From: Opisthocomus hoazin
Lineage: Eukaryota; Chordata; Aves; Opisthocomiformes; Opisthocomidae
Direction: 5' to 3'
Length of the DNA stretch: 64,000 bases
NCBI RefSeq assembly: GCF_030867145.1
Contig: NC_134414.1
Span: forward strand, 69,632,814-69,696,813
In this document: positions 23,631-35,721 of the stretch, piece after piece
Numbering within the stretch: the stretch's first letter is position 1
How the letters are laid out: each line of letters begins with the position of its first letter
Notes under the pieces: model-generated
The model's input: the letters and a program-made list of their open reading frames with translations, nothing else
Database searches by the model: none
What the model was told of the DNA's origin: nothing
Position numbers and translations under genes: made by a program

Positions 23631-26600
23631 CAATAATTTGCCAGTAACAAATACTGCCATCATATGGGCTTACTTAGCCATTCAGGGCTAATGCAACAGA
23701 ATAAAATATAATACATTAAGGTAAATGGCAGGACTAGATATGGGTAGCTTTCCAAAACTTGTGGCTTATATCTGATGAATTTCTATCTATCTGTCATGGT
23801 ATTTAGCTCCATCAGACTGGCATCCAATCCCACCATCTCCATTCACAAGAGGAAAGGACAGCTCACAGGAGGTGTCACAGACAATACGAAGAGCAAGGAT
23901 GGGGTACCGGCCTGCAAGTGTGATGGGCTGTTCAGGGGGGCAGCTCTTCTTATTTTTCCACAGAAAGGATCACAGGACGAATATGACACTTCTATCACCT
24001 GTCTGCAAAAATACCTGTGGCCGGGTCTATAGATATCTGAATATATCTATTCAGATAGCTGACATGGTAGCTGACAGTCTGCATACAAACCCGTAGCTTG
24101 GCCCTTAACAACCTACACACATAGCCTATGCTCAACCATGGGATGATGGGAAGGGAATCTGCTCACAGTCCTCTTGAATCTCCGCAAAAGTCTTTGCAGA
24201 AGAGTCTCCTCCCCTTGGCAAGCATTCCAGAGTAACTGTGGGAGGCCTTAGCAGTCCTCACAGGTCCCATGCCAGAAACTCTGCATGTTTACAGGTGCCT
24301 ACATAACTACTGGGAATCATTTGCAGGTTTCTACCAAAGGAACCAAAATATGACAAAACCTAACTGAAAAAAACCTAACTGAAAACCTAATGCGAAAACA
24401 CCTCTTTTATCAGAGAGAGTAGGTTCTCTGGGGGCTGAAGGGCTCTCTTATTAAAAGGACTGAGTGGGGGCAACAAGACATGAAGCTACTGGTGGCACAG
24501 GGAGAAGCATTTAAGTATTTATATGCTCTTATTCTTACTACTTCAGGGAATGTATTTTTTCTTTCAATCAGAAATATTTGTGTAAATCAGCCCCTCCAAG
24601 GCCGTGCAGTTGTCGTCTTGGGATCTAATTCTGTTCCCACTGAAGTCAGTGGCCGAATCTCTGTTGATTTCAGATGAAACAGCCCTGGGCTCATTGGTGT
24701 TTTCTCTGTATTTCCCGCTAAGAAATTGTTTTCTTTAAAGCTCTGGCATCACATGATGCAACCCACTGTGAAAATGATGTTTGTGGTGTGTATAGATATA
24801 CATAAACGGAGGAGTGACTTTTTCAGTGATAATGATGATGCTCTGTGGCACAGAGAGAATGGGAGCCGACTCATGGCAGGATAGAAAGCCTCTGGAGGAA
24901 GGACGTACTCACTCATCAGGCTTCAGAGAAGAACTCATGTTCCAGCAATTAAACATAGGAGGAATCAACCATTTTAATTAATTTTACCTGAGTTTTCATT
25001 GTTTAGAAGTCCCCAGCCTTTGGGAAGGAAAGGGACAGATGGGGCTTTCAAGGAAGTTAAGGGATGAAATAAAAGAGTGAATGGTCAAACTGTCAGGAAA
25101 ACAATAAAAGAAAGAGATGCCAAAGAGTGTTGTAATGGTGGTGCTGGGAAAGGACATTAGTTCCAACAGCAGAGAGGAGGCGATCAAGGGCGTGATCCTA
25201 CAAATCTGTATTTTCTTATGTGAATGATCTCATTGATCTTGGCTGGACTCTGTGCCTGGGAAACTGTTTGTGGAATCAGATCACAGAATGTTAGAGAGCA
25301 AATGCTACCTCATTCATTGCCTAACCTGCAAACATACAGCCAGAGGGACAGATCAGGACATGCAGGGAGGAAGAGGAGGAAGAGGGGGTGTTGGAGTAAG
25401 AAGAGAAAGTAACACGGCAGGAGAGATTTTGCTGTAGTGTTAGCAGAATGATGTCACTGATGCCACCTTGCCACCCCTTGATCTGACAGAAAGGGGAGAT
25501 CCAGGTGCTTAAGAAGGTATTTTGAAAATGAAATGCAGTTCCTGGACTGAGATTTATTTCACCCAAGGCTTAGCCCAAGGAAAGGTCTGACAGTAAAGTT
25601 ATGAAAACCTTCAAAAAATAAGAAACGTTGATAAAAGTATATCTACTCTGGTGTAAAAGCTGTGTCCTACTGATGTACTGTGCTGGGCTATAATGTATGA
25701 TGAAACTGCTAAAAAACAAATATCTACTGAAGAAATAAATCTGTCAAAGTAAAAATTTTGTGTTAAATATTTGCTTATTGTATTTCCCTTGTAATCATTA
25801 CGGTACCTGCACAGTCCCAAATTCTAAAAATGTCTTTGAATGGCTGATTCCTACTGAAACCAGTAGGAGTTAAGCATTTAGATGCCTTTGAGGGTTTGAG
25901 TTCTAGTTCAAGTGATATTTATGGCAATCGTATTTTCTCTAGCACCACAGATCTATATCTGTTATTAGGTGCTAGGGTGTTCCTGTCCTTGATGACATAA
26001 AAGGTTCCTTTACCAGCCTTTAGAGAAAAAGCAAAACAGCAGATGCGATGTCTGATGTTCTGTTGCATAACCTGCTGCTAATCACAGAGCAGCTTAATTG
26101 CCACAGTGAGAAAGCTGATGGGCTTAGCTCTAGCATTATAGACACTGATGTGTTTCCGAAAAGGTTAGGGAAAGGATTTCTAGAAATCAAAAAAAAAAAA
26201 AAAATTATACAGAGGTTTTTCTTAAGAAAAGAAAGTGAAAGTTGCTTAAAATGACTATAGGATCCACTGTACAAAAATATATCTATGTTGAAACAATTGC
26301 AATCATCTGCTGATGTGCAATCAGAAGGAAGGCAGACAGAACAAAACTGTATCATCTATTTAGAAGTCTGGGAAATAAAGAATATTCACTTCTAATCTTT
26401 TCCGCAGGCAGGTAGTAAGGTGGACAGAAAAACAGGAAAACACAGGTAGGTGACAATTGTAATTTCTTTTAAGGTCCTGAGCAGCATAAAATAAATCTGG
26501 TTTTTTTCCACATATAAGTTTAGTTTCAGAGAGAAATAGCTCAGTAACAGCATCATACCAAAGAAGTCTGTCCTTTCACCACCTGAAGCATAGTTTAATC

Positions 26601-27846
26601 TGTCTAAGGCCATAAGGATCAGATCTATTTTTAGCAAACACAATGCTAAATAACTTTCTTTGTTTTAATTGAGCTCATTGGACTAATCACTAGAGATAGG
26701 AGATCAAGGCACACTTGGTTAAGAACTACGACTGTAGCAAATATTGACACTATTGGCAATCTTTTCTAATAAAGAAAAGTATAATATTACTGATTCTGAT
26801 CTCTCCCTGGTTTTATATGAATGTAAACGTAGTTCTGTGGACTCACTAGAGTTTCTCCACTTTCACCACAGCATAACAGGCTTTTTTGTCCACCGTTCTG
26901 AGGAAAATATCTGGCCTTTCATAGTGTATAAAATTCTTTTTTAACTAATATTTTTGTGGTCAAACTTCTTTTGTGAAATATTTAGGGTCACAACAGGAGG
27001 CAAAAAGTGAAACCCTAAAACACAGTCATCATTGAGTTCCCAGAGCTAGAATCATATAAAAGGATCATATAATTTCCTGATATTAATGTGATTAATACTT
27101 AGGATTTCTTTTCCTTTATAAGGCTTTGACTGTTCAGAGTCAAGATAGTCTAAATGCATGGTCTGAAAAATGCAAAAATCATTTTCTGACATATTTGTTT
27201 CCCTTTATCAAAAATCCTTGTCATGAGGTGTTTTTTCCTTAAGCTACTTATAAGAGCTTTTCTCCACCTCAGCTATCTATCCTCCCTATACTCTGGTCAA
27301 TAATTAAAACACTTTCCAAAGGCTCTATAGGGCACTTGCTCACAAGACCTCCAATTCATCAAAGGGTGCGCACCACCAAAATACAGGACAACACGTACTT
27401 GAAAAAGTGCTCTGGGACTAGTAAACAGGAGTGAGTATAAGATAAAGGGATGGCGAGGGAAAGGTTAGAGCCACAGTAACAGAGCAGCTTGCTGTTTAAT
27501 TTCTCTGAAGGTGTATCCTGGCATTCAAAGGGAGACACGGCACAGGGAACCCTATCTGTGGTCAGCATAGACAGCACGTTCAGCACCAGTTGGTGGGTAT
27601 TCCAGTAGCGCGTTTTTCTCTTCTGTTGCGTAAAAGGTAGGACACGAGATGACAAAAACAGTGAGTTAAGTATATGTGGAAAAGTTGCCTGTTTTTAGTC
27701 ATATTGCAGGTGAGGTGAACTATAAAATTGCAAGTTAGGCCTAAAAAGCAAGTAAGAACATTGCGCTTTGATGGTCAATATAGTGACCCACTGTGCTCTT
27801 AAGACAAGTGCTGAGAACATCCACATTTGCTGGTAGAAGCTTATTC
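23631..27846. other. unique non-coding stretch
   Basis: AT-rich unique DNA. It holds a perfect hairpin at 24034-24057, a purine-rich tract at about 25345-25425 (GGAGGAAGAGG-type sequence) and an A-run of 15 or so near 26189-26204. Short frames have no domain similarity. Confidence 0.45.
24034..24057. repeat. perfect hairpin, 10-bp stem and 4-nt loop
   Basis: TATCTGAATA at 24034-24043, loop TATC, then TATTCAGATA at 24048-24057. Directly after it the octamer AGCTGACA occurs at 24057 and again at about 24071. The stem is AT-rich; there is no poly-T run after it and no gene beside it, so no terminator or miRNA role is claimed. Confidence 0.7.
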
Positions 27847-27878
27847 AGACATCCGGAATGTTGCTGTTCCGTATGTCT
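27847..27878. repeat. near-perfect hairpin, 12-bp stem with one mismatch
   Basis: AGACATCCGGAA at 27847-27858 pairs with TTCCGTATGTCT at 27867-27878 across an 8-base loop, with 11 of 12 positions complementary. It is followed at 27886-27900 by a second small inverted repeat (CCACCA, loop CTG, TGGTGG). Confidence 0.65.
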
Positions 27879-27885
27879 AGAGGGG

Positions 27886-27900
27886 CCACCACTGTGGTGG
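27886..27900. repeat. small GC-rich hairpin
   Basis: CCACCACTGTGGTGG forms a perfect 6-bp stem with a 3-base loop. It lies 7 bases after the larger hairpin at 27847-27878, so the two could stack in a transcript or cruciform. Confidence 0.55.
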
Positions 27901-27901
27901 T

Positions 27902-30537
27902 GACAGTTCCCTCTCAAATATCGAAGAACCAAAGTCTTCTCCGGGACCCAGTCCAAGCCCTCCCCACATGTCCCTCCTTGACTGCTCAGTGGATGAAATG
28001 ATGGTCCCCCGGTTGCTTTCTTTTTAATAGCCAAGCAGTTAGACCATTCAGCCTTGCGGTAGGAGATTGGGTATTCTCGGACCCTACTTAATCAGTACTG
28101 TTACTCACAATTAGTATAAGAAGTTCTTTGTGATGAAATGACAGAGAAAGACTTATGACGTGCAGGAGTCTCCACTTTGAATTAAAAATGTTTCATTTTC
28201 CCTGCATGCTGTATATATCTGGCGTGTATTTTGGAAATTCCTAATATATGTCAGTTTCAGCTGAAGCTTATAATGTAAATAGGCATAAGAACATTTGGCA
28301 GATAACCCCAATTACAGCTTCGGCACTGCAATTTCATTAGAAAACAGATATATTAGAAAACTAATCTGCTAGGAAGTGAAGAACAAACTGACACTTGCCT
28401 TTAAGCTCTTATAATGCCTGAATTATAGAATTTATTCTTATTATTATTATCTTAACATATTTAAAGTCAATCAAGTATGTAACTGAACTCTAGAATGAAT
28501 TATTATCACTGTGTCACTGCCTTGAAATCTGTTAATTATCTAGGAAGGATCCATTTGGAGACTTGCTGCACAGATAGATACATACCACATGCCTGATCTG
28601 AAGACTTTCACCTGTCACTTAAAATAAGATTAATCTCTTGAATATCAATACATGAGTGCAGGGTCATGAATCTGAATGAAATGGTTCTAAGGCAAACTCA
28701 TAATAAAATTAAATTCCAGTTTCTTTTTCTGGAGGCTAAAATGCTGTCAGGTCTGATGTTTGATTTAATCAGTAATAAATAAGCAGCCCCTATCAGAAGG
28801 CGGCTGCCAGCTCAGACTCTGCATCAGTCTAACACCTGTGTGCAGAGTACACCTATTTTCAAAGCAGTTTTCCAAGAAAGTAGCTTACAGGACATGTGAC
28901 AAGGAGGGATAGGGAATTAAAGTCCTGCAGAGGTCTACAAAATTTGGGGACGTTAGCCACTAAAGAAAGACTGGAAAGCATTTTCTCTGTAGTGGAATTT
29001 AGGACATTCAACAGGGTAAATATTCAAGGTGAAATCCTGACTCCAGTCAAGTCAACAGCAAAACTCCCTAAGACTTTTAAAGGCCAAGACCTTCCCTTAC
29101 CTCATTACAAGTTTCTTTGAGCCCAGCTTTGTGAGATGATGAACACCCAGAAGTAACGACTATTCAGAGTGACTGCCAGAGTTACGACCTGATTTCAGTT
29201 CAGGCATATCTGATACATTTGTTCATATCTTATAGGAGAGGAGATACTCTGTACATGTGGGAACAGGTCCTTCATAAACCGGTAGTAAAGCCTGTCTTCC
29301 TTATCAGGGTATTGTTTAGGTATCCAGAGAGAAGAACAAAGCCTCAAAGAATGGAAAATTCCCTGCACTCATTTCTTCCATCCACCCTCTTCTGCCCAGG
29401 AGTGACGAAAGAAGTTCCATTTGTTACCTGCACAAAGCAATTTTCCTAAGAACTTCCTAAGAATCTTCCTTCGACTAAGTGCAAAAGGAGCCAACAAGAC
29501 AATTACTTACTAGTCTGGTTACTACTGGTTACCAGTCTTCTGATTAAAAAAAAAAAAATCATAGGACAGGAGCACAGTAAGGAACAAGGAAATAAAGCAG
29601 CCTGGCAAGGAATAACAAGCAATAAAATGTTCCTATTGATTTCGTAAAACAGTTCCAATTGTTCTTGAAACCTGATTCAGGGTCGATTGTGAGTTATGGG
29701 AAAGGGAAAAAGGACAAAGTCCTAGTAACAGATAGAAAACTGTTTCAAATATGGTCTTTCAACCCTGTGGGGGGCAGAAGTAAAGGATATTATGCAAGCT
29801 GAGAAATCCTGCTTTTATTTAAAAGATAAACATAATGCATCAATTTCATTCATTGTTTACATCCCTGGATTAAGCTGGTAGGATTCTATAGATATTAATT
29901 CAAAACTACACAGAACCCAGTTTCCAAATCCATTAATTTTTTTTTTATTGGTTTAAAAAATGTCCTAGCAATATTGTAGCTTCGTGCTAACTCTCTCCTG
30001 AACAACTTCTTCAAGAAGATGTCCAAATGGGGTACATTTTTTCCGCATTCCTACTCTCACATCTTTGTCTGCTCTTATTTCCTGAATGTTCAGTCTTCTC
30101 CCTATTTCTTAAACCTTTTTATCCCTATCTCATCTGGGTATTTATATTCACAAACACAAAAGCTTTCACTTATAACACGGTGTCTAACGTGGAATATTTA
30201 TAAACACAGAAAGATCTAAGCTAGAACAAACCAGAAAGCAGTAGTAGAACCCGTTTTGACCAGTTATCAGTGAAACATCTCTCCCAGTCACCACTAAAAC
30301 AGCTTTCCAGAACCTCCTCCCCTACAGAATTGCCTCCAGTTACAGACCTTGCTGAAGTCCTCTAGTAAACTAGGTATCACCCAAAGTAACTAGACAATAT
30401 CGATGTGTCCCCACATGGTTAATATCTCACTTGCCTTACAACAAAATATTGATTCTATTACGTTTCTGCATGGGGTTGGCTAACGTGACCTGGTAATTCT
30501 ATAGTAAAAACACACCTCTCTGCCAGCGGCGACAGCT
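27902..30537. other. unique AT-rich non-coding stretch
   Basis: Contains a small ATT-repeat at about 28436-28450 and A-runs near 29545-29557. No gene or interspersed repeat recognised. The frames present are short and without motifs. Confidence 0.45.
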
Positions 30538-31026
30538 TTAGTGTTTTATGCTGTTTCCATCACGGCAGCATCTGAGCACTCTCCTTGTCAAATCTGTCGC
30601 ATTAGGAAAATAAATCTCCTGTGAACCACACAGTTGCAGCTGCTTTTCTTTCTCCTTGCTTTGAAGTTTTGATAGCATATACTTTATATCTTTGCTAGCT
30701 TTTGGTGATGACTTGCACGTTTCCTGGGGCTTGAAAAATAAGTCTTCATAGCCCAAGAATGCCTACAATAGTTCAAAGCGGCAGACCATACACATCTTTG
30801 GAAATAGCCAAAGAAATTCTTCCAAGAACTTCTTAGATAGATGAAATAACCTTGGAGACATGATCTTTTCTGAATTCCACCTAGATAACAGTGCTCCTAA
30901 AGCATCAGGGTGTGTATCTTTGATCTTTTTTAGCCTTTCCAATGTCATTACCATGGTTCTATTATTCATAAAAATTACAAGCCTTACCATGACTCCTTGG
31001 AAGCTCTTGGTTTCTACAAGAAAGAG
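30538..31026 (-). pseudogene. possible degenerate coding sequence, one in-frame stop (weak)
   Basis: On the minus strand a frame is open from 31026 to a TAA at 30538-30540, about 163 codons, broken only by a TAG at 30763-30765. The first part contains LERLKKIKDTHPDALGALL and FLEEFLWLFPKM; the second contains KSSPKASKDIKYMLSKLQSK and a cysteine pair near the end (RCC). The composition (many K, L and E residues) is protein-like, but I recognise no family, no exon boundary and no CpG signature. It may be a decayed retrocopy or simply chance. Protein-level similarity across the stop codon would settle it. Confidence 0.15.
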
Positions 31027-32331
31027 CTAGACAGATCTGTTCAAACAGAGAGAATAAATTCTAACCTCCACAAAAGCTTTCCAAAAGAATTTTGCTAAGG
31101 TTCAAGTACAGATCAAAAATGTAATCTTAACTTTTTTAATAGACCTTAGTATAATGAATAGTGTAAGACAGCATTAGAAATAGTCGGAGATAACAATATC
31201 AGTATCAGCTTAGCAAAGCATGAGTAGGAATTGTAAACAGTGTGTGCCTAGCTTAGCTTTATCATGGTAACGGCAAATATGTCTGGAAAGCATCAGTAGT
31301 GAGAACACTCAGATTTTTAAAGCTGAATGAGAGCTTTCAATGGGTGAAGGTCAGAATGCAGCTCTGATTGTAAACAAAGCAGAGTTCTGTCCCCTCTGGC
31401 ACTGAACCTGTATTCATTATTAGATTCCCATCTGCAAAGGCCCTAAAACCTTCTCGAAACTCTGATGCTGAACTGAGGTTACATTAGGTAGAATGCATCC
31501 TAAATGTCACACACCTGCAGCAATTTCTAGAATAAATATGCGTCCTTTTTGTTTCTTATTCACACAATTACAAATCTAATACGTTCCTTATTACTGTTAT
31601 ATATGCTAATAACAACTAGCCTCCACTGCATTGCTATTTATTTGCTTATTTAATCATGCACTCGAGATTTTGGACAAAATTATTTTAATCTCTTACTACG
31701 TTTCATCCACGACGGATTCTTTGAAACATCTTTGTTTCCAGTTATATCTAGGGTTCAGCACAAGCACTCTCTTGTATCAGTGCAAGACTTTGAGACTGGC
31801 TAACACTGCCTCTTGAAAGAGATTTTATCTGCAGTAATGCTCTATATTTCAAATCAGTTTAATAAATTAGAGACGGAACACTAACTCTTCAGTCCTCCAA
31901 AACACATTCAATGTGATGATGGCACAGAAAAGTGATAAACAACCCAAGATTTAAGAGTCACTACATCCAACGGAAAAAATGCCTTCGTATTTGAGTTACC
32001 CTCACATAAACATTAGCACAAGACAGACATTGAAAAATAGGTACAAAGTAGATGCAGAAATAGTCGTTAAAAAAAATTATTTACAGTGGTTCAAATAGTT
32101 ACAGACTAATTACTTGGTTTAAATTCAAACTGAAAGAAATAAAGGGGGAATAAAGGCCATATATGTGTGTATTTTAGATCCACTCAGACATATTTCTTCT
32201 TCTTTGCTTCAAATACTGCTAAGATGCTCCCATACACACTATTCTTAGGATGAAACTATTATCTTTTGCTATCAGAAAACAATGTAGTTGAAGGCAAAGA
32301 TCACGTGTACTCGGATTCCCGTGGAGGTCAG
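31027..32331. other. unique AT-rich non-coding stretch
   Basis: No gene or repeat recognised. Ends at the 5-base sequence GTCAG that borders the LTR. Confidence 0.45.
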
Positions 32332-32740
32332 CATTGTGGTTCAGCCCCAGTCAGCAGCAAAGCACCACGCAGCCGCTGGCTCACTCCTGCCCTCGGTGGT
32401 GGGGTAGGGAGAAGAATCGGAAGAAGAAAAGCAAAACTCATGGACTGGGATAATGGCAGTTTAACATAACAGAAAACAAAGAGAAAAATAGCAATAACAA
32501 TACTGATAAAACAATATACAAAGCAAGTGATATGCGATGCGATTTCTCACCACCCAGACGTGATGTCCAGCCCGCTCCCGATCAGCGATCCCCCTGCCCT
32601 GGCCGGCTCCTCCAGTTATACACCGAGCACGGCATCACACAGTATTGAATATCGCCCTGACCAGCCCGGGTCTGCCATCTGCCTGTGTCCCCTCCCAGCT
32701 TCCTGTGAAAACTAACTCTACCCCAGTTGAAACCAGGACA
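32332..32740 (-). mobile_element. solo LTR of an avian endogenous retrovirus (ERVL-like)
   Basis: A long terminal repeat in minus orientation, recognised from several blocks that recur in a common bird LTR family. On the plus strand these are ACTCTACCCCAGTTGAAACC and CAGGACA at the right end (the TG...CA 5' terminus on minus), TGTGTCCCCTCCCAGCTTC near 32684, a GCGATCCCCCTGCCCTGGCC block, TTCTCACCACCCAGACG, and GTGGTTCAGCCCCAG near the left end. A TATAA motif on the minus strand (TTATA on plus, 32616-32620) is where the promoter is expected. Flanks are GTCAG (32327-32331) and GTCAC (32741-32745), a 5-bp duplication with one mismatch, as expected for ERVL-type integrases. No gag, pol or second LTR is nearby, so it is a solo LTR left by recombination. 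It looks shorter than I remember the family, with sequence missing between the 5' end and the CCCTCCCAGC block. Confidence 0.85.
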
Positions 32741-34284
32741 GTCACAGTCAAACTCAAACCTTTACCCCATCACAGATGTCTATGATCTGCGATTTAATCA
32801 GATGGATAATTTTGACACTTCTCCTGCAGGGTTATTGGCCCTCCCCATCTAACTTTGAGACTCATTAATGTCCCTTTCAGTTAGCAAGGTGGAGTCATCT
32901 CCCAGTAAACAGAAACTTGCTAGGCGTTATTTCTGTATTTAATATAAACAAATCATTAAAACACTGGGGAGACAATGTTCTCTCCTACCTGGTGTTCAAA
33001 GAATTCGGCTCTTGGCGTATATATTCTTTACAAATAAAACTCTGTATCTCATGTAAACATCTAAGCTGGCAGCTGTATTTTATATAAGCATATAAATTAT
33101 AGTGTGAGGTGGCTCATTACATGTTGTTGATTGAGGGTGGACATAACACTAGACAAAGGACTATTAAGAGACAGCAGGTTTGAAGGTTTTCTTAATCTGG
33201 ATTTTGGAGAATATCATACTGTACTTCACGTTCTCCTATGCCAAGCACTCACGGCTACGGTGATGAGCACTTCTTTCATTCCAAGCCTGGAGAATGTTCT
33301 TTATTATATATTTTCTAAGTACAGATTAGCCAGGTGTAACAAATAAGGCCCACAAGCTCCCACAGCAGAATTGCTTCTTTGTTAAAGCTGGATCCCAGGA
33401 AAGGCTGAACTGTTCCCAGCTGGCACCGGTTCTCGATTTATATGATCAAAGCTGAAAACACTGCTGTCACCTTGATGTCCTTAGCCTTTTGTTGTCACTG
33501 TAAAAATTTGTACTTAGATCAGCAGTTAGAAGTTCTGCTTCATCTGTTGCTGAACTTTACCTGGCTGTGTTCACTGTAGCCTTTACTGAAAACAAAAACT
33601 AAATCCATGTAACTTAGACATTCGTTACCTCTAATGGCAAAGCGGTGTAAAATAGTTTATCGCTCCCCTGTTCCCGGACAGTCAGTTCCCTCCTGTGCAC
33701 ACTCCCCCGGCTCCCAGCTCTGCCCACCACGAGGGCTGCCAGGGTGCTCGGGGCTGCTTGGGGCTGGGCGCTGATCACAAGTACCAGAAGGATCAGAGCG
33801 ATGGGGAACTTTTTCCAAACTACTTTTGAAGAGGGCTTTTGATCATTTCAATGATCCGGTTTGCAACACAGCTCTGCAAACAGTTGTATCAGCACAGCTA
33901 AGAAAGTAGTAGGAGAAACACGGCAGAGAGTGGGAACAGGTACAGCAATAGCAAAAATCAGAACCTCTTTATCTGATTTTGCTAATGGGACAAATGTTGC
34001 TGGAAAAATGTTACCAGATGAAGTTTTCGGGGTATGGCTTTGATCAGCAGGATGAGCCAAATAATTGTTTTGCTGCAGGAAAAGAGAGAGCCTGCACTGT
34101 CTCGCCACGTCTGGGCACCCACGGCTGTCGCTTAGCTTGTGCCAGCTGCGCTCTTTGTCCAGTAGCACGGTGAGACAACCAAGCAGTTTAGGGAATTCAG
34201 TTCACTAAAATAATCCTAAAACTCAGTGAAACAAAATAAGTAGGGTTGTTGTGTTTGGGTTGGGTTTTTTTTTCCAAGGGAGTT

Positions 34285-34400
34285 AGCTTAAAGAGGAAGA
34301 GAATGGAATTATGCTTACAAATGGGAAAAGAAAAGAGCAGATGTGGGAAAGACTCAGGGCAGGAAAAGAAAGAAGTGGAGAAGGAAAAGGGTGGAATGAG
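34285..34400. repeat. purine-rich tract
   Basis: About 115 bases strongly dominated by A and G on the plus strand (GGGAAAAGAAAAGAGCAG, GGAAAAGAAAGAAGTGGAG and similar). Such tracts can form triplex or act as simple low-complexity sequence. There is no coding or repeat-family evidence. Confidence 0.5.
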
Positions 34401-35663
34401 GTCTGCCCCTTCAGGGGTAGCATTTATTTATTTGGCTTAGCTGTGTCAGGAAAATTTGGCATTACTTTTTGAAAAAATAGGAGCACTAATAAGAAGATAA
34501 ACATTGCAGCCACGAAAAATCATTCACTTGCAGTCAGGCTTCTTGTTATAAAGACAGAAATGGAGTGTCATTACTGAGCAAAACTCCTCTGTGTAATGTT
34601 ATTTTCACAGACGTGTGTGTTCACATCGCTGGCACTTCAGCAGGTGGAGACGAGCGGCTGCACCCCACCCTGGCCAGGCAGGACTCTGGAGCGCAGGATA
34701 AAACAAAGCTGTAAATGTATTAATTATCTGACATGGTTTTTAAATCCGTCCGAGACGCAACTTTATGTCACTGAGCCACCCTTCAGGGACTCCTCTTTCC
34801 CCCAGAACTTCCCAGCATACAACCTACACTGCCTTCAATTCCTCCTAACCCTTGTTTAAGCTAACAGTATTTGTTGCACATGGCTCTGAAGCAAGAGCAA
34901 ATAGCAGGATGCCATTGCCAGAAATCACTGCAATGCTGCTGTTCAGACAGGTTTTGTCTCCTTTGCATTACCTACACTATTCAAAATACAGGTAGACCAG
35001 GCTCTTTCCTTTGCAGTAGTAACAGTCTTGCATAGGACGAAGCAGTAAGAAGCCTGAAGTCACTGACTGCTCACTGCTAAAATGGTGTTATCATTGATAA
35101 GTTACTAAAATTCCTGTCTGATACATCCCTACCATTATACGAAAAAACTTTTTTTTCTGATTTTTGCCATTTTCATAGAACAGATTTTTTCTTTATTGGC
35201 TTGCTCCATTTCTGCACTGTGTTGCACTGGAGTTAACCCCTGATGGAGCAAACCGTAGTCAAACACACGGTAATTTAGCAGGGCATCTAGAAACCCAAAA
35301 CAGATGACAGAATCCAGGCAGCTTGAGAAATGAAACCGAAGCTTTGTTTCCACAAAGAAGCAAGGTAGACAGCAGTAGGGCCAGCAAATTACTGTGTCTT
35401 TTACTATGACTGTGCAAAATAGCTTTGCCTCTTGGCAAAATTGAGCATGGGTCTGGAGTTCCTTGCCTACAGCTTATTAATGATAAATCCGGGAGTCATT
35501 CTCTTAAACACTGCCTCATCCTGCCATTGGGCTTGATTCTGAGAGCATCATCTAATTTTCTACTGACCTCTTTGAACTTGGGGTACTCAGCATTTTTCCG
35601 AGCAGGGCCATAAGCTGGATAATGTTCAATGGTTTTACTGCAAACAAGTCTGCCTTCTGGTGG

Positions 35664-35721
35664 ATTATTATTACTATAATTATTATTGTTGTTGTTGTTA
35701 TTATTATTGTTGTTATTATTA
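35664..35721. repeat. (TTA/TTG)n microsatellite
   Basis: An imperfect trinucleotide array that switches between TTA (ATT) and TTG blocks over about 58 bases. On the minus strand one frame reads as a run of asparagine codons, and this is the only reason for the open frames there; they are not genes. Confidence 0.9.
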
